Origin: Candidatus Latescibacterota bacterium
GTDB taxonomy: Bacteria; Latescibacterota; UBA2968; UBA8231
DNA length: 64,000 nucleotides
Direction of reading: 5' to 3'
Assembly: GCA_022819745.1 (NCBI GenBank)
Contig: JAJEGS010000023.1
Coordinates: forward strand, 1 to 64,000
Shown here: positions 8,487-17,162 of the stretch, piece after piece
Layout of the letters: every line of letters begins with the position of its first letter
How positions within the stretch are numbered: position 1 is the stretch's first letter
Translations under genes and position numbers: made by a program
The notes under the pieces: model-generated
What the model saw: only the letters and a program-made list of their open reading frames with translations
Told to the model about the DNA's origin: nothing
The model's database searches: none

Positions 8487-9485
8487 CTACCCCGCCAAAT
8501 CCAGTTTATCCAGTACTTCCTTATTGACCACGTGATCGGGGACTTTACCCTGCAATAGCGCGACGATGCTCTGTGCGGCGACGAGGGCCATGCGCTTGCG
8601 GGCGGTTAGGGTTCTGGAGCCGGTGTGGGGCAGGGCTAGCACCTTGTCGCGGCGGACTAGGTCGAGGGACTCGCCTTGCGGCGGTTCGGTCGCTTGGCAG
8701 TCGAGGCCAGCGCCGCCTAAGTGGCCGCTGTCGAGCGCGGCGATCAGGGCGGCTTCGTCAACTAAGCCGCCGCGCGCGGTGTTGATCAGGTAGGCTCCCT
8801 CTTTCATAAGGCCGAGGAATTCGGCATTGACGAGGTGGTGGTTTTCGTCGGTCAGCGGCAGGTGCAAGGTGACGGCGTCGGCTTGGGACAGCAGGGTGGC
8901 GCGGTCGGCAGGCTCGGCACCGAGGGCGCGGACTTGCGCGTCGTCGATCCAAGGATCGTGGACGAGGACTCGCATCTTGAAGCCGCGGGCGCGGCGCACG
9001 ACTTCGGCACCGATGCGGCCGCAGCCGACCAGTCCCAAGGTCATGGCGCACAGGTCTTCGCCGACGGGAACGTCGTAGGCGTCTTCCGTTTTGACCCGAT
9101 GGTCGCCTAACCTGAGCGAGCGCACCATTCCGAGGAGCAGGGCGAAGGTCAGGTCGGCCACGGCGTCGGCCATGGCACCGGGGGTATTGGTGACGACGAT
9201 GCCGCGCTGGGTGCAGTAATCGAGGTCAACCTTGTCGAAGCCGACGCCGTTGCGGGCGATAATCTTGAGCTGTTCTGTCTGATCCATGGTGGTGGCGTTG
9301 AGGTTTTCGCCGCCGGCCAGCAGGGCGTCGAAGCCGTCCAGCTTGGCGCGGGTTTCCTCGTCGGGCCAGCCGGGCTGGGGGTGCCGGACTTCGATGGAGA
9401 AACCGGCGCGTTCAATAAGTTCGCGGGCTTGGCTTTGGCCTTGAAACTCGATCTCGACGCTGGACAGGATGCGGGGTTGAGTCAT
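8487..9485 (-). CDS. D-isomer specific 2-hydroxyacid dehydrogenase
   Basis: A 332-residue protein of the phosphoglycerate/glycerate dehydrogenase superfamily. The NAD site is VGCGRIG. The catalytic Arg is in NTARGGLVDE, the acidic residue near CQATEPP and the His in LPHTGSRT. It reduces or oxidises a 2-oxo/2-hydroxy acid. The ATG at 9485 is preceded by GAGGAAC and is preferred; the open frame to 9638 overlaps the upstream gene. It lies 11 bp after the Ldh2-family gene, so two unrelated 2-hydroxyacid dehydrogenases are co-transcribed. Confidence 0.9.
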   Translation of the reverse strand: MTQPRILSSVEIEFQGQSQARELIERAGFSIEVRHPQPGWPDEETRAKLDGFDALLAGGENLNATTMDQTEQLKIIARNGVGFDKVDLDYCTQRGIVVTNTPGAMADAVADLTFALLLGMVRSLRLGDHRVKTEDAYDVPVGEDLCAMTLGLVGCGRIGAEVVRRARGFKMRVLVHDPWIDDAQVRALGAEPADRATLLSQADAVTLHLPLTDENHHLVNAEFLGLMKEGAYLINTARGGLVDEAALIAALDSGHLGGAGLDCQATEPPQGESLDLVRRDKVLALPHTGSRTLTARKRMALVAAQSIVALLQGKVPDHVVNKEVLDKLDLAG

Positions 9486-9496
9486 CTGTTCCTCTT

Positions 9497-10498
9497 CTAT
9501 TGGGTTGTAAAGCGGGTGTGTTCGTAGGCGGCGAAGGGAGTAGCTACCCCCAGCTCGTCGGCTAGTTTCTGAATGTGCTCCTGATGTTGGATGCTGATGG
9601 GCACGCCGTCGCGGGCGTATTCGCGCTCCCGTTGCCACTCCAGATTGCCGGGCAGCTCGGCGCGGTCGAGGCCGGGGAAGGGCCGCATGTTGCGGGCGGC
9701 GGCGACGAATGCGTCCATCTGCGCTTGGAATTCTGCTAAAGGCATAAAAGCGCGCACGTCAAAGGCCGCGAGGAAGGATCCTTGGTTGGATTCCCACGGC
9801 GATGTCGGCGGGATAAATTGCGGCAGGTAAATCCCGGCTAGCACGCCGCCCAGCGCCCGGTTTACCGCGCCGATGCCCAGCTCCTTGAAGAAGGCGAAGG
9901 GGATCTGCGCGAAGAGTTCCTCGCCCCAAGGCAGCATGTGCGCGCCCATGTCGAGTACGAGGGGCGGTTGCTCCCCGTTGGGGAAGGCGATGCTGATCGG
10001 CGACGTGGCGTTGACGCCTTTGACTAGCGATTCCGGCGGCAGATCGTAGCGGTGCGAAGAGATGGCGATCCCTACGCAGCCAGCCGCCGCGGCGATCCGC
10101 GAGTATTTGCCGGCGCTGCCAAAGTGGAAGTGGTTGCGGGTGGTTGCTGCGGCCGTGCCGTACTCTGCAGCCGTCTCAGCAACCCAAGTCATGGCTTGGT
10201 GGCAGGGAAAGTGCCCCATGCCGCCGTCGCCGTCATAGACGCGGGCAGTGGTGGTTGAACTGGTCACCTTTATATTAGGGCGGGGATTGACGCGGCCTTC
10301 GAGCATCATATGCGCGTACCCGTGAATCTGCCAGGTGCCGTGGCTGTGGACGCCGCGCAGGTCGGTGGAAGTCAAAAGGTCGGCGAGGAACTGGGCGTCC
10401 GCGGAGTTGGTGCCGGCTTTTTGGAAGAGGTCGGCGGTGAGTTCGCGCAGGACAGCGACTGGGACGCGGATGCCTTCGGCAGGTGGAGTGTTTCCCAT
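9497..10498 (-). CDS. Ldh family (malate/L-sulfolactate/ureidoglycolate-type) dehydrogenase
   Basis: A 333-residue protein of the Ldh2/malate-sulfolactate dehydrogenase family. DLRGVHSHG contains the conserved catalytic His. NHFHFGSAGKYSRIAA and the P-L-V-L-D-M segment belong to the NAD(P)-binding region of this fold, which differs from classic Rossmann enzymes. Pairing with the D-2-hydroxyacid dehydrogenase immediately downstream suggests interconversion of a hydroxyacid through its keto acid, as when an L-isomer is converted to a D-isomer. This is inference from gene order; the substrate is unknown. Confidence 0.87.
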   Translation of the reverse strand: MGNTPPAEGIRVPVAVLRELTADLFQKAGTNSADAQFLADLLTSTDLRGVHSHGTWQIHGYAHMMLEGRVNPRPNIKVTSSTTTARVYDGDGGMGHFPCHQAMTWVAETAAEYGTAAATTRNHFHFGSAGKYSRIAAAAGCVGIAISSHRYDLPPESLVKGVNATSPISIAFPNGEQPPLVLDMGAHMLPWGEELFAQIPFAFFKELGIGAVNRALGGVLAGIYLPQFIPPTSPWESNQGSFLAAFDVRAFMPLAEFQAQMDAFVAAARNMRPFPGLDRAELPGNLEWQREREYARDGVPISIQHQEHIQKLADELGVATPFAAYEHTRFTTQ

Positions 10499-10582
10499 GA
10501 TGGTTCTCTGGTTGGGGTAAAAAAGCGCATTATATACGGGGTTGAGCTTAGGCGTGTCAAGAAGCTGCAGAGGGTTTCAATA

Positions 10583-10697
10583 TAGCAATCCTACTTATAA
10601 GAGTAGACGCAGATAGACGCAGATAGACGCAGATAGACGCAGATAGACGCAGAATAGGATGCACAACTAGGATCGTTCAAATCATGTCGGATTGCTA
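10583..10697. repeat. MITE-like intergenic repeat, copy 1 (terminal inverted repeats, 10-bp tandem core)
   Basis: The ends are TAGCAATCCTAC (10583-10594) and an inverted copy GTCGGATTGCTA (10686-10697), with 11 of 12 bases matching. Inside, the unit AGACGCAGAT is repeated about five times (10604-10651). An AGAATAGGAT motif and GATCGTTCAA follow and are shared with other copies at 14262 and 45646. It lies just upstream of the amidohydrolase start. No ORF is encoded. Confidence 0.75.
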
Positions 10698-10718
10698 CAT
10701 GAGCACGGAGGAAGGGAA

Positions 10719-11942
10719 ATGGCCTACGATCTGTTGTTAAAAGGGGCGCGGGTGATGGACCCAGCGCAGGGCGTGGATGGGATCCGCGACGTGGGGATCG
10801 TTGGGGAGCAGATCGCCGCAGTGGCCGAGGAGATAACGGCTCCGGCGGTGGAGACGATAGATTTGTCCGGCAAGATTCTGACGCCGGGTTGGATTGATAT
10901 CCACGCGCACCTCTACGCGGGATGCTCGACTTGGGGCATTCGCGGCGATGCGCTGTGCTTGGCCACGGGTGTGACGACGATTGTCGATGCTGGAAGCGCG
11001 GGGTGGGCCAATTTTCAGGGATTTGTCGATTATGTGATTGAGCCGGCGCGGACTCAGGTTTTGGCGTACGTGCATATTTCGGCGATTGGTTTGACTTGTG
11101 GGCCGGTGGGGGAGATGGTGGATTTGCAGTACGGCGATCCAGAGCGCACGGCGTTTGTGGCCCATCACTGGCAGGAGCACTGCGTCGGCGTCAAAGTGCG
11201 ACAGGGTGGGTTCCAGGTCGGCGAGAATGGGACTAAGCCCTTGCAGTTGGCGGTGCAGGCGGGCGAATGGGCGGGGGTTCCGGTGATGGTACACATCGCC
11301 CGGGGGGTACCGATTGTGGATGTGTTGGCTCTGCTGCGGCCCGGCGATGTGGTGACCCATTGTTATCAAGGCACGGGAGACTGCGTGGTTGACGATGCGG
11401 GGACGGTGGTGCCGCAGGTATGGGAAGCGCGGGAGCGGGGCGTGCTTTTCGATGTGGGGCATGGTGGCGGCAGTTTCGACTACGGGATCGCAATACAGGC
11501 ATTGGCCGACGGCTTTGTCGCCGATGTGATCAGCACGGATTTGCACGCGCATAGCTGGGAAAGTCCGATTGAGAGTATGCCGGAGACCGCGTCGAAGTTG
11601 CTCAACCTAGGAGTGCCGCTCGAACGCGTTGTGCAGCAGAGCACGGCCGCGGCGGCTGACGCCATCGGGCGCGGCGAGGAGTTGGGTACTCTGCGGGAGG
11701 GGACGGTGGCGGATCTGGCGGCGTTTGAGGTGCTGGAGGGGACGTTCGAGTTCGAGGATGTGCGCGGTCGGCGCGAGCAGGGCGATCGCAAAATTGAGCC
11801 GGTATTGACCGTGTGTCGGGGCCGGGCGTATCGACCGGAGGATTTGCGCGAAGAGCTAGAGGAAGCGCGCGAGCGGGCGCGATTTATGCGGAGTCTCACC
11901 GGCAGGAATTTTGCGGCCTTGGGTTGGGTGCCGGGTGGTTAG
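10719..11942 (+). CDS. Amidohydrolase/deacetylase family metallohydrolase
   Basis: A 407-residue protein starting at ATG 10719 after GGAGGAAGGG. Amidohydrolase-superfamily metal ligands are visible: H62 and H64 (DIHAH), probable carboxylated K159 (VGVKV), H192 (VHIA), H214 (THCYQG) and D274 (STDLHAHS). The subfamily resembles dihydroorotase-like deacetylases acting on small amides or acetylated amino compounds. A CNxx-free barrel with an AADAIGRG...G-T-L-R-E-G-T-V-A-D-L end is typical. It begins directly after a MITE-like repeat whose inverted end stops 21 bp before the ATG. The substrate is unknown. Confidence 0.85.
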   Translation: MAYDLLLKGARVMDPAQGVDGIRDVGIVGEQIAAVAEEITAPAVETIDLSGKILTPGWIDIHAHLYAGCSTWGIRGDALCLATGVTTIVDAGSAGWANFQGFVDYVIEPARTQVLAYVHISAIGLTCGPVGEMVDLQYGDPERTAFVAHHWQEHCVGVKVRQGGFQVGENGTKPLQLAVQAGEWAGVPVMVHIARGVPIVDVLALLRPGDVVTHCYQGTGDCVVDDAGTVVPQVWEARERGVLFDVGHGGGSFDYGIAIQALADGFVADVISTDLHAHSWESPIESMPETASKLLNLGVPLERVVQQSTAAAADAIGRGEELGTLREGTVADLAAFEVLEGTFEFEDVRGRREQGDRKIEPVLTVCRGRAYRPEDLREELEEARERARFMRSLTGRNFAALGWVPGG

Positions 11943-12005
11943 GGGGATGAGTGAATAGTTTTCAGACGATAAATTTTAACTGCTAATAGTAAGGAGTAAA
12001 AAGAC

Positions 12006-13064
12006 TTGTTCGAATCAACTGATGATCTGCGCATTGATCAACTTAAACCCTTGATCCCTCCGGCAATTCTGATGGAAGAATTGCCTATTTCAGAAGCGGC
12101 TTCCCACACGGTGGCTGCGGCCCGGCGCACATTGGACGCCATACTGGCCGGAGAGGACGACCGAATAGTGGTGATAGTTGGGCCGTGTTCGATTCACGAT
12201 CCCCAAGCCGCGCTCGAATACGCGGACCGGCTCAAGGAAAAAGCTGAGGCCCTAAGCGACGAGTTGTACGTGGTGATGCGCGTGTATTTTGAGAAGCCGC
12301 GCACGACCGTCGGCTGGAAGGGGTTGATCAACGACCCGCATTTGGACGACAGCTTTGAGATCAACAGCGGCCTACGAGCCGCGCGCGGCTTGCTGGTGCA
12401 GTTGGGGGATATGGGCTTGCCGACTGGTTCTGAATTCCTCGATACCATCACGCCGCAGTTTATCGCCGACTTGATTGCTTGGGGTGCCATTGGTGCTCGC
12501 ACTACTGAAAGTCAGGTTCATCGCGAATTGGCTTCGGGCCTGTCGATGCCGGTTGGCTTCAAGAACGGGACCGCGGGCAATGTGCAGATCGCCCTCGACG
12601 CCATCGGAGCTGCCCGGCATCCGCATCACTTTCTCTCGGTGACTAAGCAGGGTATTGCGGCGATTGTCGGGACTTCGGGCAATGCGAGCTGTCATTTGAT
12701 TTTGCGCGGCGGCAGCGACGGCACCAACTACGATCACGCCAGTGTCGGCGCGGCCGCGGCCCAGCTCAAGGAGGCGGACTTGCCGCACCGCGTGATGATC
12801 GATTGCAGCCACGGCAACAGTGCCAAGGATCACAAGCGCCAGCCGGCTGTTGCAAGTGCGATCGCCGCACAGGTGGCGGAGGGAGTGCAGGATGTTTTCG
12901 GGGTCATGCTGGAAAGCCACTTAGTCGAGGGCAATCAGAAACAGCAGGCGGGTAGTGAGTTGGTTTACGGGCAGAGCATTACGGATGCCTGTATTGGGTG
13001 GGAGGATACGGTTGAGGTGTTGGAGGAATTGGCCGCGGCGGTGCGGACGCAGCGAGAAAAATAA
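12006..13064 (+). CDS. aroG: 3-deoxy-7-phosphoheptulonate synthase (DAHP synthase, class I)
   Basis: A 352-residue class I DAHP synthase, which condenses phosphoenolpyruvate and erythrose 4-phosphate in the first step of aromatic biosynthesis. VGPCSIHD, the GARTTESQVHRELASGLSMP block with PEP-binding residues, GTSGN and IDCSHGNSAKDHKRQ with metal and substrate ligands are all present. The best start is TTG 12006, with AGGAG about 9 bp upstream. The family paralogue (AroF/G/H feedback type) cannot be decided from sequence alone. The MFS gene follows after 30 bp. Confidence 0.93.
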   Translation: MFESTDDLRIDQLKPLIPPAILMEELPISEAASHTVAAARRTLDAILAGEDDRIVVIVGPCSIHDPQAALEYADRLKEKAEALSDELYVVMRVYFEKPRTTVGWKGLINDPHLDDSFEINSGLRAARGLLVQLGDMGLPTGSEFLDTITPQFIADLIAWGAIGARTTESQVHRELASGLSMPVGFKNGTAGNVQIALDAIGAARHPHHFLSVTKQGIAAIVGTSGNASCHLILRGGSDGTNYDHASVGAAAAQLKEADLPHRVMIDCSHGNSAKDHKRQPAVASAIAAQVAEGVQDVFGVMLESHLVEGNQKQQAGSELVYGQSITDACIGWEDTVEVLEELAAAVRTQREK

Positions 13065-13094
13065 TCAACGGCGGGGCCGACTGGCCGGGCTAAT

Positions 13095-14258
13095 TTGAAA
13101 AATCTTTCGCTGCTCTTTTTGTGCGAGGCCCTCTCGCGCACCGCCAGTCTCGTCATGCTGTCGAGCATGGCGCTCATCGGCCAGCGGTTGACGCCGAATC
13201 CCGCGCTGGCGACCCTGCCGTTGGCGCTGGCACCAGTGGCCACGATGATAATGACGGTGCCCGCGGCGCAGCTAATGCAGCGGCGGGGCCGCAAGATAGG
13301 TTTTGCTTTGGGTGCGGCGTTGGGCATCCTCGGAGGTGCGGTGGGGTGTCTGGCCGTGTACCAGGGCGATTTCGCGCTGCTTTGCTTGGGTGGGTTGGGC
13401 ATTGGTGCGGTCAATGGCTTTGCCACCTATTATCGATTTGCCGCTGGCGAAGTGGTCGCCGAGGATTTTCGCAGTCGCGCCATTTCGCTGGTGATGGCCG
13501 GGGGCGTCATTGCCGCAATATCGGGATCCAATCTGGCGGCGTGGTCGCGGGAGTGGTTTCCCGACTATCTGTTCGCCGGCTCTTTTTTGGGGATTGCCGT
13601 CGTTCATGCGCTGGTTTTGCCGGTGCTCTGCTTTGTCTCCTTTCCCGCGCCCAGCGTCGAGGAGCAGCGGGCGGGTGGACGTTCGCTGCGGGAGATTGCG
13701 CGGCAGGTGGATTTTGCGCTGGCGGTGATTGGGGCGGTGGCTGCTTGGGGGCTGATGTCGCTGTTGATGAATGCCACGCCGCTGGCGATGAAGCGGCACT
13801 TGCATTCCTTTGCCGATACGGCTTGGGTGATTCAGTGGCATGTGCTAGGTATGTACGTGCCGTCTTTTTTTACTGGACATCTGATCTCGCGTTGGGGCGA
13901 GCACCGGATTATGTTCGTCGGCATTGCGTTGCTCGGGTGTTCCATTGCGGTCAATTTGAGCGGTATTGGGCTCTATCACTACACTATCGGGTTGGCGCTA
14001 TTAGGCGTGGGGTGGAATTTTCTTTTCGTAGGGTCAACGTCGCTATTGGCGATGACGCACCGGCCCGAGGAAAAGGCGCGGGTGCAATCCTGCAATGACT
14101 TTTTGGTGTTTGGCCTGATGGTGTTGACCAGTTTTGGGGCGGCCCCTTTGGAGGGGATGTTGGGTTGGGATAGGCTCAATCACCTAGCGGTGCCCTTTTT
14201 GGTGGCGGTGGCGGTGGTATTGGGGTTGCTGTGGGCGCGGGCGGGCCGGAGCGGCTGA
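13095..14258 (+). CDS. MFS transporter
   Basis: A 387-residue integral membrane protein with about 12 hydrophobic segments. The loop after the second helix holds QLMQRRGRKIGFALGA, the MFS G-x-x-x-D/R-R-x-G-R-R-x family signature. GHLISRWGEHRIMFVG in the second half is the matching loop of the C-terminal bundle. TTG at 13095 is the only sensible start. The permease resembles minor MFS groups found in proteobacteria and environmental genomes; the solute is unknown. It sits 30 bp after aroG on the same strand. Confidence 0.85.
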   Translation: MKNLSLLFLCEALSRTASLVMLSSMALIGQRLTPNPALATLPLALAPVATMIMTVPAAQLMQRRGRKIGFALGAALGILGGAVGCLAVYQGDFALLCLGGLGIGAVNGFATYYRFAAGEVVAEDFRSRAISLVMAGGVIAAISGSNLAAWSREWFPDYLFAGSFLGIAVVHALVLPVLCFVSFPAPSVEEQRAGGRSLREIARQVDFALAVIGAVAAWGLMSLLMNATPLAMKRHLHSFADTAWVIQWHVLGMYVPSFFTGHLISRWGEHRIMFVGIALLGCSIAVNLSGIGLYHYTIGLALLGVGWNFLFVGSTSLLAMTHRPEEKARVQSCNDFLVFGLMVLTSFGAAPLEGMLGWDRLNHLAVPFLVAVAVVLGLLWARAGRSG

Positions 14259-14261
14259 CGA

Positions 14262-14326
14262 TATCCGCAGATGGACGCAGAATAGTAGGAATAAGACGAT
14301 CCGTATCTTGATCGTCCAAGTTCTAT
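14262..14326. repeat. CGCAGATGGA-type intergenic repeat, copy 3 (shorter)
   Basis: ATCCGCAGATGGACGCAGA is followed by ATAGTAGGA, ATAAGACGATC and TGATCGTCCAA. The first and third motifs match the 45646 copy and the last resembles GATCGTTCAA of the 10583 copy. The TAGCAATCC end repeats are not visible, so this may be a truncated member. It lies immediately upstream of a Gfo/Idh/MocA gene. Confidence 0.6.
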
Positions 14327-14346
14327 ACCCAAGGAGGGTTCCGACG

Positions 14347-15471
14347 ATGGCTAAATATCGCGTGGGGTTGATCGGGGCTGGGCGCAAGGGCACGCAGCAC
14401 GCGCGCGCCTATATGCTCGACGAACGCACGGAGTTGGTGGCCGTGGCCGATGGAGACCCGGAGAATTTGGCGCTGTTTCAAAAGCGCACGGGCGTGCCCG
14501 GTTATGCCGATTATCGCCAGATGCTAGAGAAAGAGGCGCTCGACATTGCCGCGCCGATTTTGCCGGTCGGCGTCAACCCAGAGGTCGTTATCGCCTGTGC
14601 GCAAGCCGGGGTCAAGGCCATCCTCTGTGAAAAGCCGATCGCGGCCTCACTAGAAGAGGCTGACCGCATGGTCGCCGAGTGCAAGAGCCAGCGCATCTCC
14701 TTTGGCGCGGGCGACTTGGATGTCAATCTGCCGGCCTACCAAAAGGCCCTGGAGTTCATTGGTGCGGGTGAGCTGGGAGCGGTCAAGCGGATCACGTTGC
14801 TCGGCGGGTCGGGCACGGAGATGTCGGGTGGCGGCTGTCAGCGCTTTACGCTGATGCGCCACTTCGCGGGCTGCGACGAAGTGGCGTGGGTGTCGGGCTG
14901 GGTCAGCGACGATCCCCTGAGCGAACACGACCAAGGCGGGGCTGGGTACGTGCGCTTCGCCAATGGAATTGAGTCGTTTATCTACCGGGACAAGGACGCG
15001 CGAGGCCGCGGCTACGAGGTGGTCTGTGAGGACGGAGTCTTCTACTCAGACGACAATCTCGCAGGCTTGTACCGGTACGTCGAAGGCGATGGGGCGAGTT
15101 GGGAGAAGCTGGAAAAGATCGAGGGCGTCTTGCCGGAAGGGCCGATTTACGGCGTTTACGGCGAAGAGCGCGGATACGACGCCGAGGGCTGGCGCTGTCT
15201 TGGGGATCGCAACAGGGCTAGTTGCAAGGCTATTATCGACGCGCTGGAGCGGGGCGAGGACCCGCCCGGCAGCGGCGAGAACGGCGTCAAGGTCCTCGAA
15301 ATGGCCATCGCGGTGCGCGAGTCGCATCGGCGGGGTTGTGCGCCCGTGATGCTGCCGCTGGTTGACCGGAGTTTGCGCCTCATTCCCCGTCCAAGTCGGA
15401 TGTACAACAAGAAGCCGATCTTTGGCCGCGAAAATTACATGGATCAGGTTTTGTCGCATAAGAAGGACTAG
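14347..15471 (+). CDS. Gfo/Idh/MocA family NAD(P)-dependent oxidoreductase
   Basis: A 374-residue protein starting at ATG 14347 after AGGAGGG. The N-terminal VGLIGAGRKGTQHARAY is the nucleotide-binding turn and AILCEKPIA the catalytic lysine motif. The C-terminal domain ends with an extra GRENYMDQVLSHKKD tail. It shares an orientation with the GH-like protein and epimerase that follow, which suggests a sugar-modification operon interrupted by a repeat at 15490. The substrate is unknown. Confidence 0.88.
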   Translation: MAKYRVGLIGAGRKGTQHARAYMLDERTELVAVADGDPENLALFQKRTGVPGYADYRQMLEKEALDIAAPILPVGVNPEVVIACAQAGVKAILCEKPIAASLEEADRMVAECKSQRISFGAGDLDVNLPAYQKALEFIGAGELGAVKRITLLGGSGTEMSGGGCQRFTLMRHFAGCDEVAWVSGWVSDDPLSEHDQGGAGYVRFANGIESFIYRDKDARGRGYEVVCEDGVFYSDDNLAGLYRYVEGDGASWEKLEKIEGVLPEGPIYGVYGEERGYDAEGWRCLGDRNRASCKAIIDALERGEDPPGSGENGVKVLEMAIAVRESHRRGCAPVMLPLVDRSLRLIPRPSRMYNKKPIFGRENYMDQVLSHKKD

Positions 15472-15489
15472 GTGCTGTATGGAAAAATG

Positions 15490-15522
15490 TATCCGCAGAT
15501 GGACGCAGATGGACGCAGATGC
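15490..15522. repeat. CGCAGATGGA-type intergenic repeat, copy 4 (core only)
   Basis: TATCCGCAGAT, GGACGCAGAT and GGACGCAGAT in tandem, the same 10-bp unit as at 10604, 14264 and 45670. Terminal inverted repeats are not visible. It lies between two genes of one orientation. Confidence 0.6.
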
Positions 15523-15589
15523 GAGATGACGTTGCTCGGAGCGCACTTGGAATTTGAGACGGATTCTCAAGCAAATTAGGAGCTTAGCC

Positions 15590-17161
15590 ATGGATCGCCC
15601 CCGTTTGATTCACTACAACGACGCACACCACTTTCACGCCAAGCGGCTCGAACCCCCGGCCAGCCGCCACCTCCTGAACTGGCCGGTAGATGAGGTGTTG
15701 GGGACGGGCGTGGATTTGCTGGTTTTGGGATTGGGTTATAGCGACGTCTTTTTCCATCAGAGCGCGGTCGGTCGCGTGGTGGGGCAGGGAAAGGAGGTGT
15801 GGGGAAATTACATTGACTGGCGGATCATGCGGATGGTGGAGGTGGCTAAGGAATTGGGGACTGACCAACTGCGGGCCGTCATTGAGCGCGGTCGGGAGAC
15901 GGGGATGCAGGTCTTTCCCAGCCTCAAGCTCCAGGACTCTGCCCGGCCGGAAAGCGAGCGCTTCGGGCGGCTCAAGGAGCAGCACGGAGCTGCGGTGTGC
16001 ATTGGCGACGCTGGTCGGGCCGAGTGGTGTTACGACTACGCGCAAGAGGCCGTACAGGAGTACAAACTGGCCATCATCGGCGAAGTGTTAGAGGGCTACC
16101 GAGCCGATGGATTGGAACTGGATTTTTGCTTTGACAACTTCTATTTCAAAAAGGATGAGATTCAAGAAAACGCGCCGTTGATGACCGAGTTTGTGGCCAA
16201 GGTGCGGGCGTTGGCCGAGGAAATCGGCGCACGGCAGGGTCGCAAAATTCCACTGATGGCGCGGGTGCATCTGCACGAGGAAGACAATCTCGCGGTGGGG
16301 CTGGATGTGGAGGCGTGGCTGCGGGCTGGCAGCCTCGATTGGGTCGTCGGTCAGGACGAGAACGTGCTGGTTGACGTAGGTATTCAGGCACCGTGGCTGG
16401 CTGAGATGGCCGAGAATGCGGGTGCGGCCGCGTATTATCGGCCGCCGCGTCGGATCTACGACGAGCGGGTGGGGTTGCCGAGCATTGAGATGTACCGGGC
16501 ACTTAGCCAGACCTTAGCTTGGCAGGGCTACGCCGGGATGTATTTGGGCTATATGCCTTGGCCCTTGGCCGAGCGCGAGTACCAGATCCTGCGTGAGGTG
16601 GGCTACCCGCAGGTACACGCCCGGCGCGATAAGCGCTACTTGTTACAGCCGCGCGAGGGGGTCATCGGGGAAGAGACTTCTACGCCGGAGCGCCAAGTGC
16701 CGGAACAACTCTTGGAGGGCGAGACGGTTGCGCTCGACGTTTGGGTGGCCGACGATGTGGAGAGCGCCCGTAGCGATGGGGAGATGCGTCCGGCTATTTT
16801 GACGCTGCGCTTTTCTTTTTTCTGTATTGAGGACGAGATCGAAATGCGCTTTAATGGTCGGGTTTTGTCTCGCGCTGAAGCCGAAACCAGCGACGAGCGC
16901 GCGCTGACTATTCCCGTACAACTCGCCGGGGGTATGGCGGTGCAAGCTCCGTTGGGTTTTTCAGCGCACTGGTTCCGCTTTCGCTTGGCACCGGAGGAGG
17001 TAAGGCGCGGGGCCAATCGGGTCGAGATCGAGGTGAAAAAACTGGAGGCGCGGGCGGGTTTTGCCCGCAGCATTAATGGGGCGGAAATTCTGGTCCGCTA
17101 CAAGGACTTTGTGCGTCCCGAAGGTTTGGTACTGGAGCGGATTGCTCCTCCGGGAGGTTGA
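15590..17161 (+). CDS. Uncharacterised glycoside hydrolase-like TIM-barrel protein
   Basis: A 523-residue protein starting at ATG 15590 after TTAGGAG. I do not recognise an exact family. Residues about 100-360 look like a TIM barrel of the family-10-glycosylhydrolase-like or DUF type: GMQVFPSLKLQ, YRADGLELDFCFDNFYF with acidic residues after a strand, then MARVHLHEE and LDWVVGQDEN. The C-terminal 150 residues look like a beta-sandwich. There is no signal peptide. Neighbouring oxidoreductase and epimerase genes favour carbohydrate metabolism. The enzymatic role is inferred. Confidence 0.6.
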   Translation: MDRPRLIHYNDAHHFHAKRLEPPASRHLLNWPVDEVLGTGVDLLVLGLGYSDVFFHQSAVGRVVGQGKEVWGNYIDWRIMRMVEVAKELGTDQLRAVIERGRETGMQVFPSLKLQDSARPESERFGRLKEQHGAAVCIGDAGRAEWCYDYAQEAVQEYKLAIIGEVLEGYRADGLELDFCFDNFYFKKDEIQENAPLMTEFVAKVRALAEEIGARQGRKIPLMARVHLHEEDNLAVGLDVEAWLRAGSLDWVVGQDENVLVDVGIQAPWLAEMAENAGAAAYYRPPRRIYDERVGLPSIEMYRALSQTLAWQGYAGMYLGYMPWPLAEREYQILREVGYPQVHARRDKRYLLQPREGVIGEETSTPERQVPEQLLEGETVALDVWVADDVESARSDGEMRPAILTLRFSFFCIEDEIEMRFNGRVLSRAEAETSDERALTIPVQLAGGMAVQAPLGFSAHWFRFRLAPEEVRRGANRVEIEVKKLEARAGFARSINGAEILVRYKDFVRPEGLVLERIAPPGG

Positions 17162-17162
17162 G

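Noticed and set aside
10604..10651. CRISPR array
   Set aside because: The repeat unit is 10 bp in direct tandem with no spacers and no cas genes nearby.
11990..12025. tRNA-like GTTCGAATC motif
   Set aside because: It is the start of aroG (Phe-Glu-Ser codons); no cloverleaf arms surround it.
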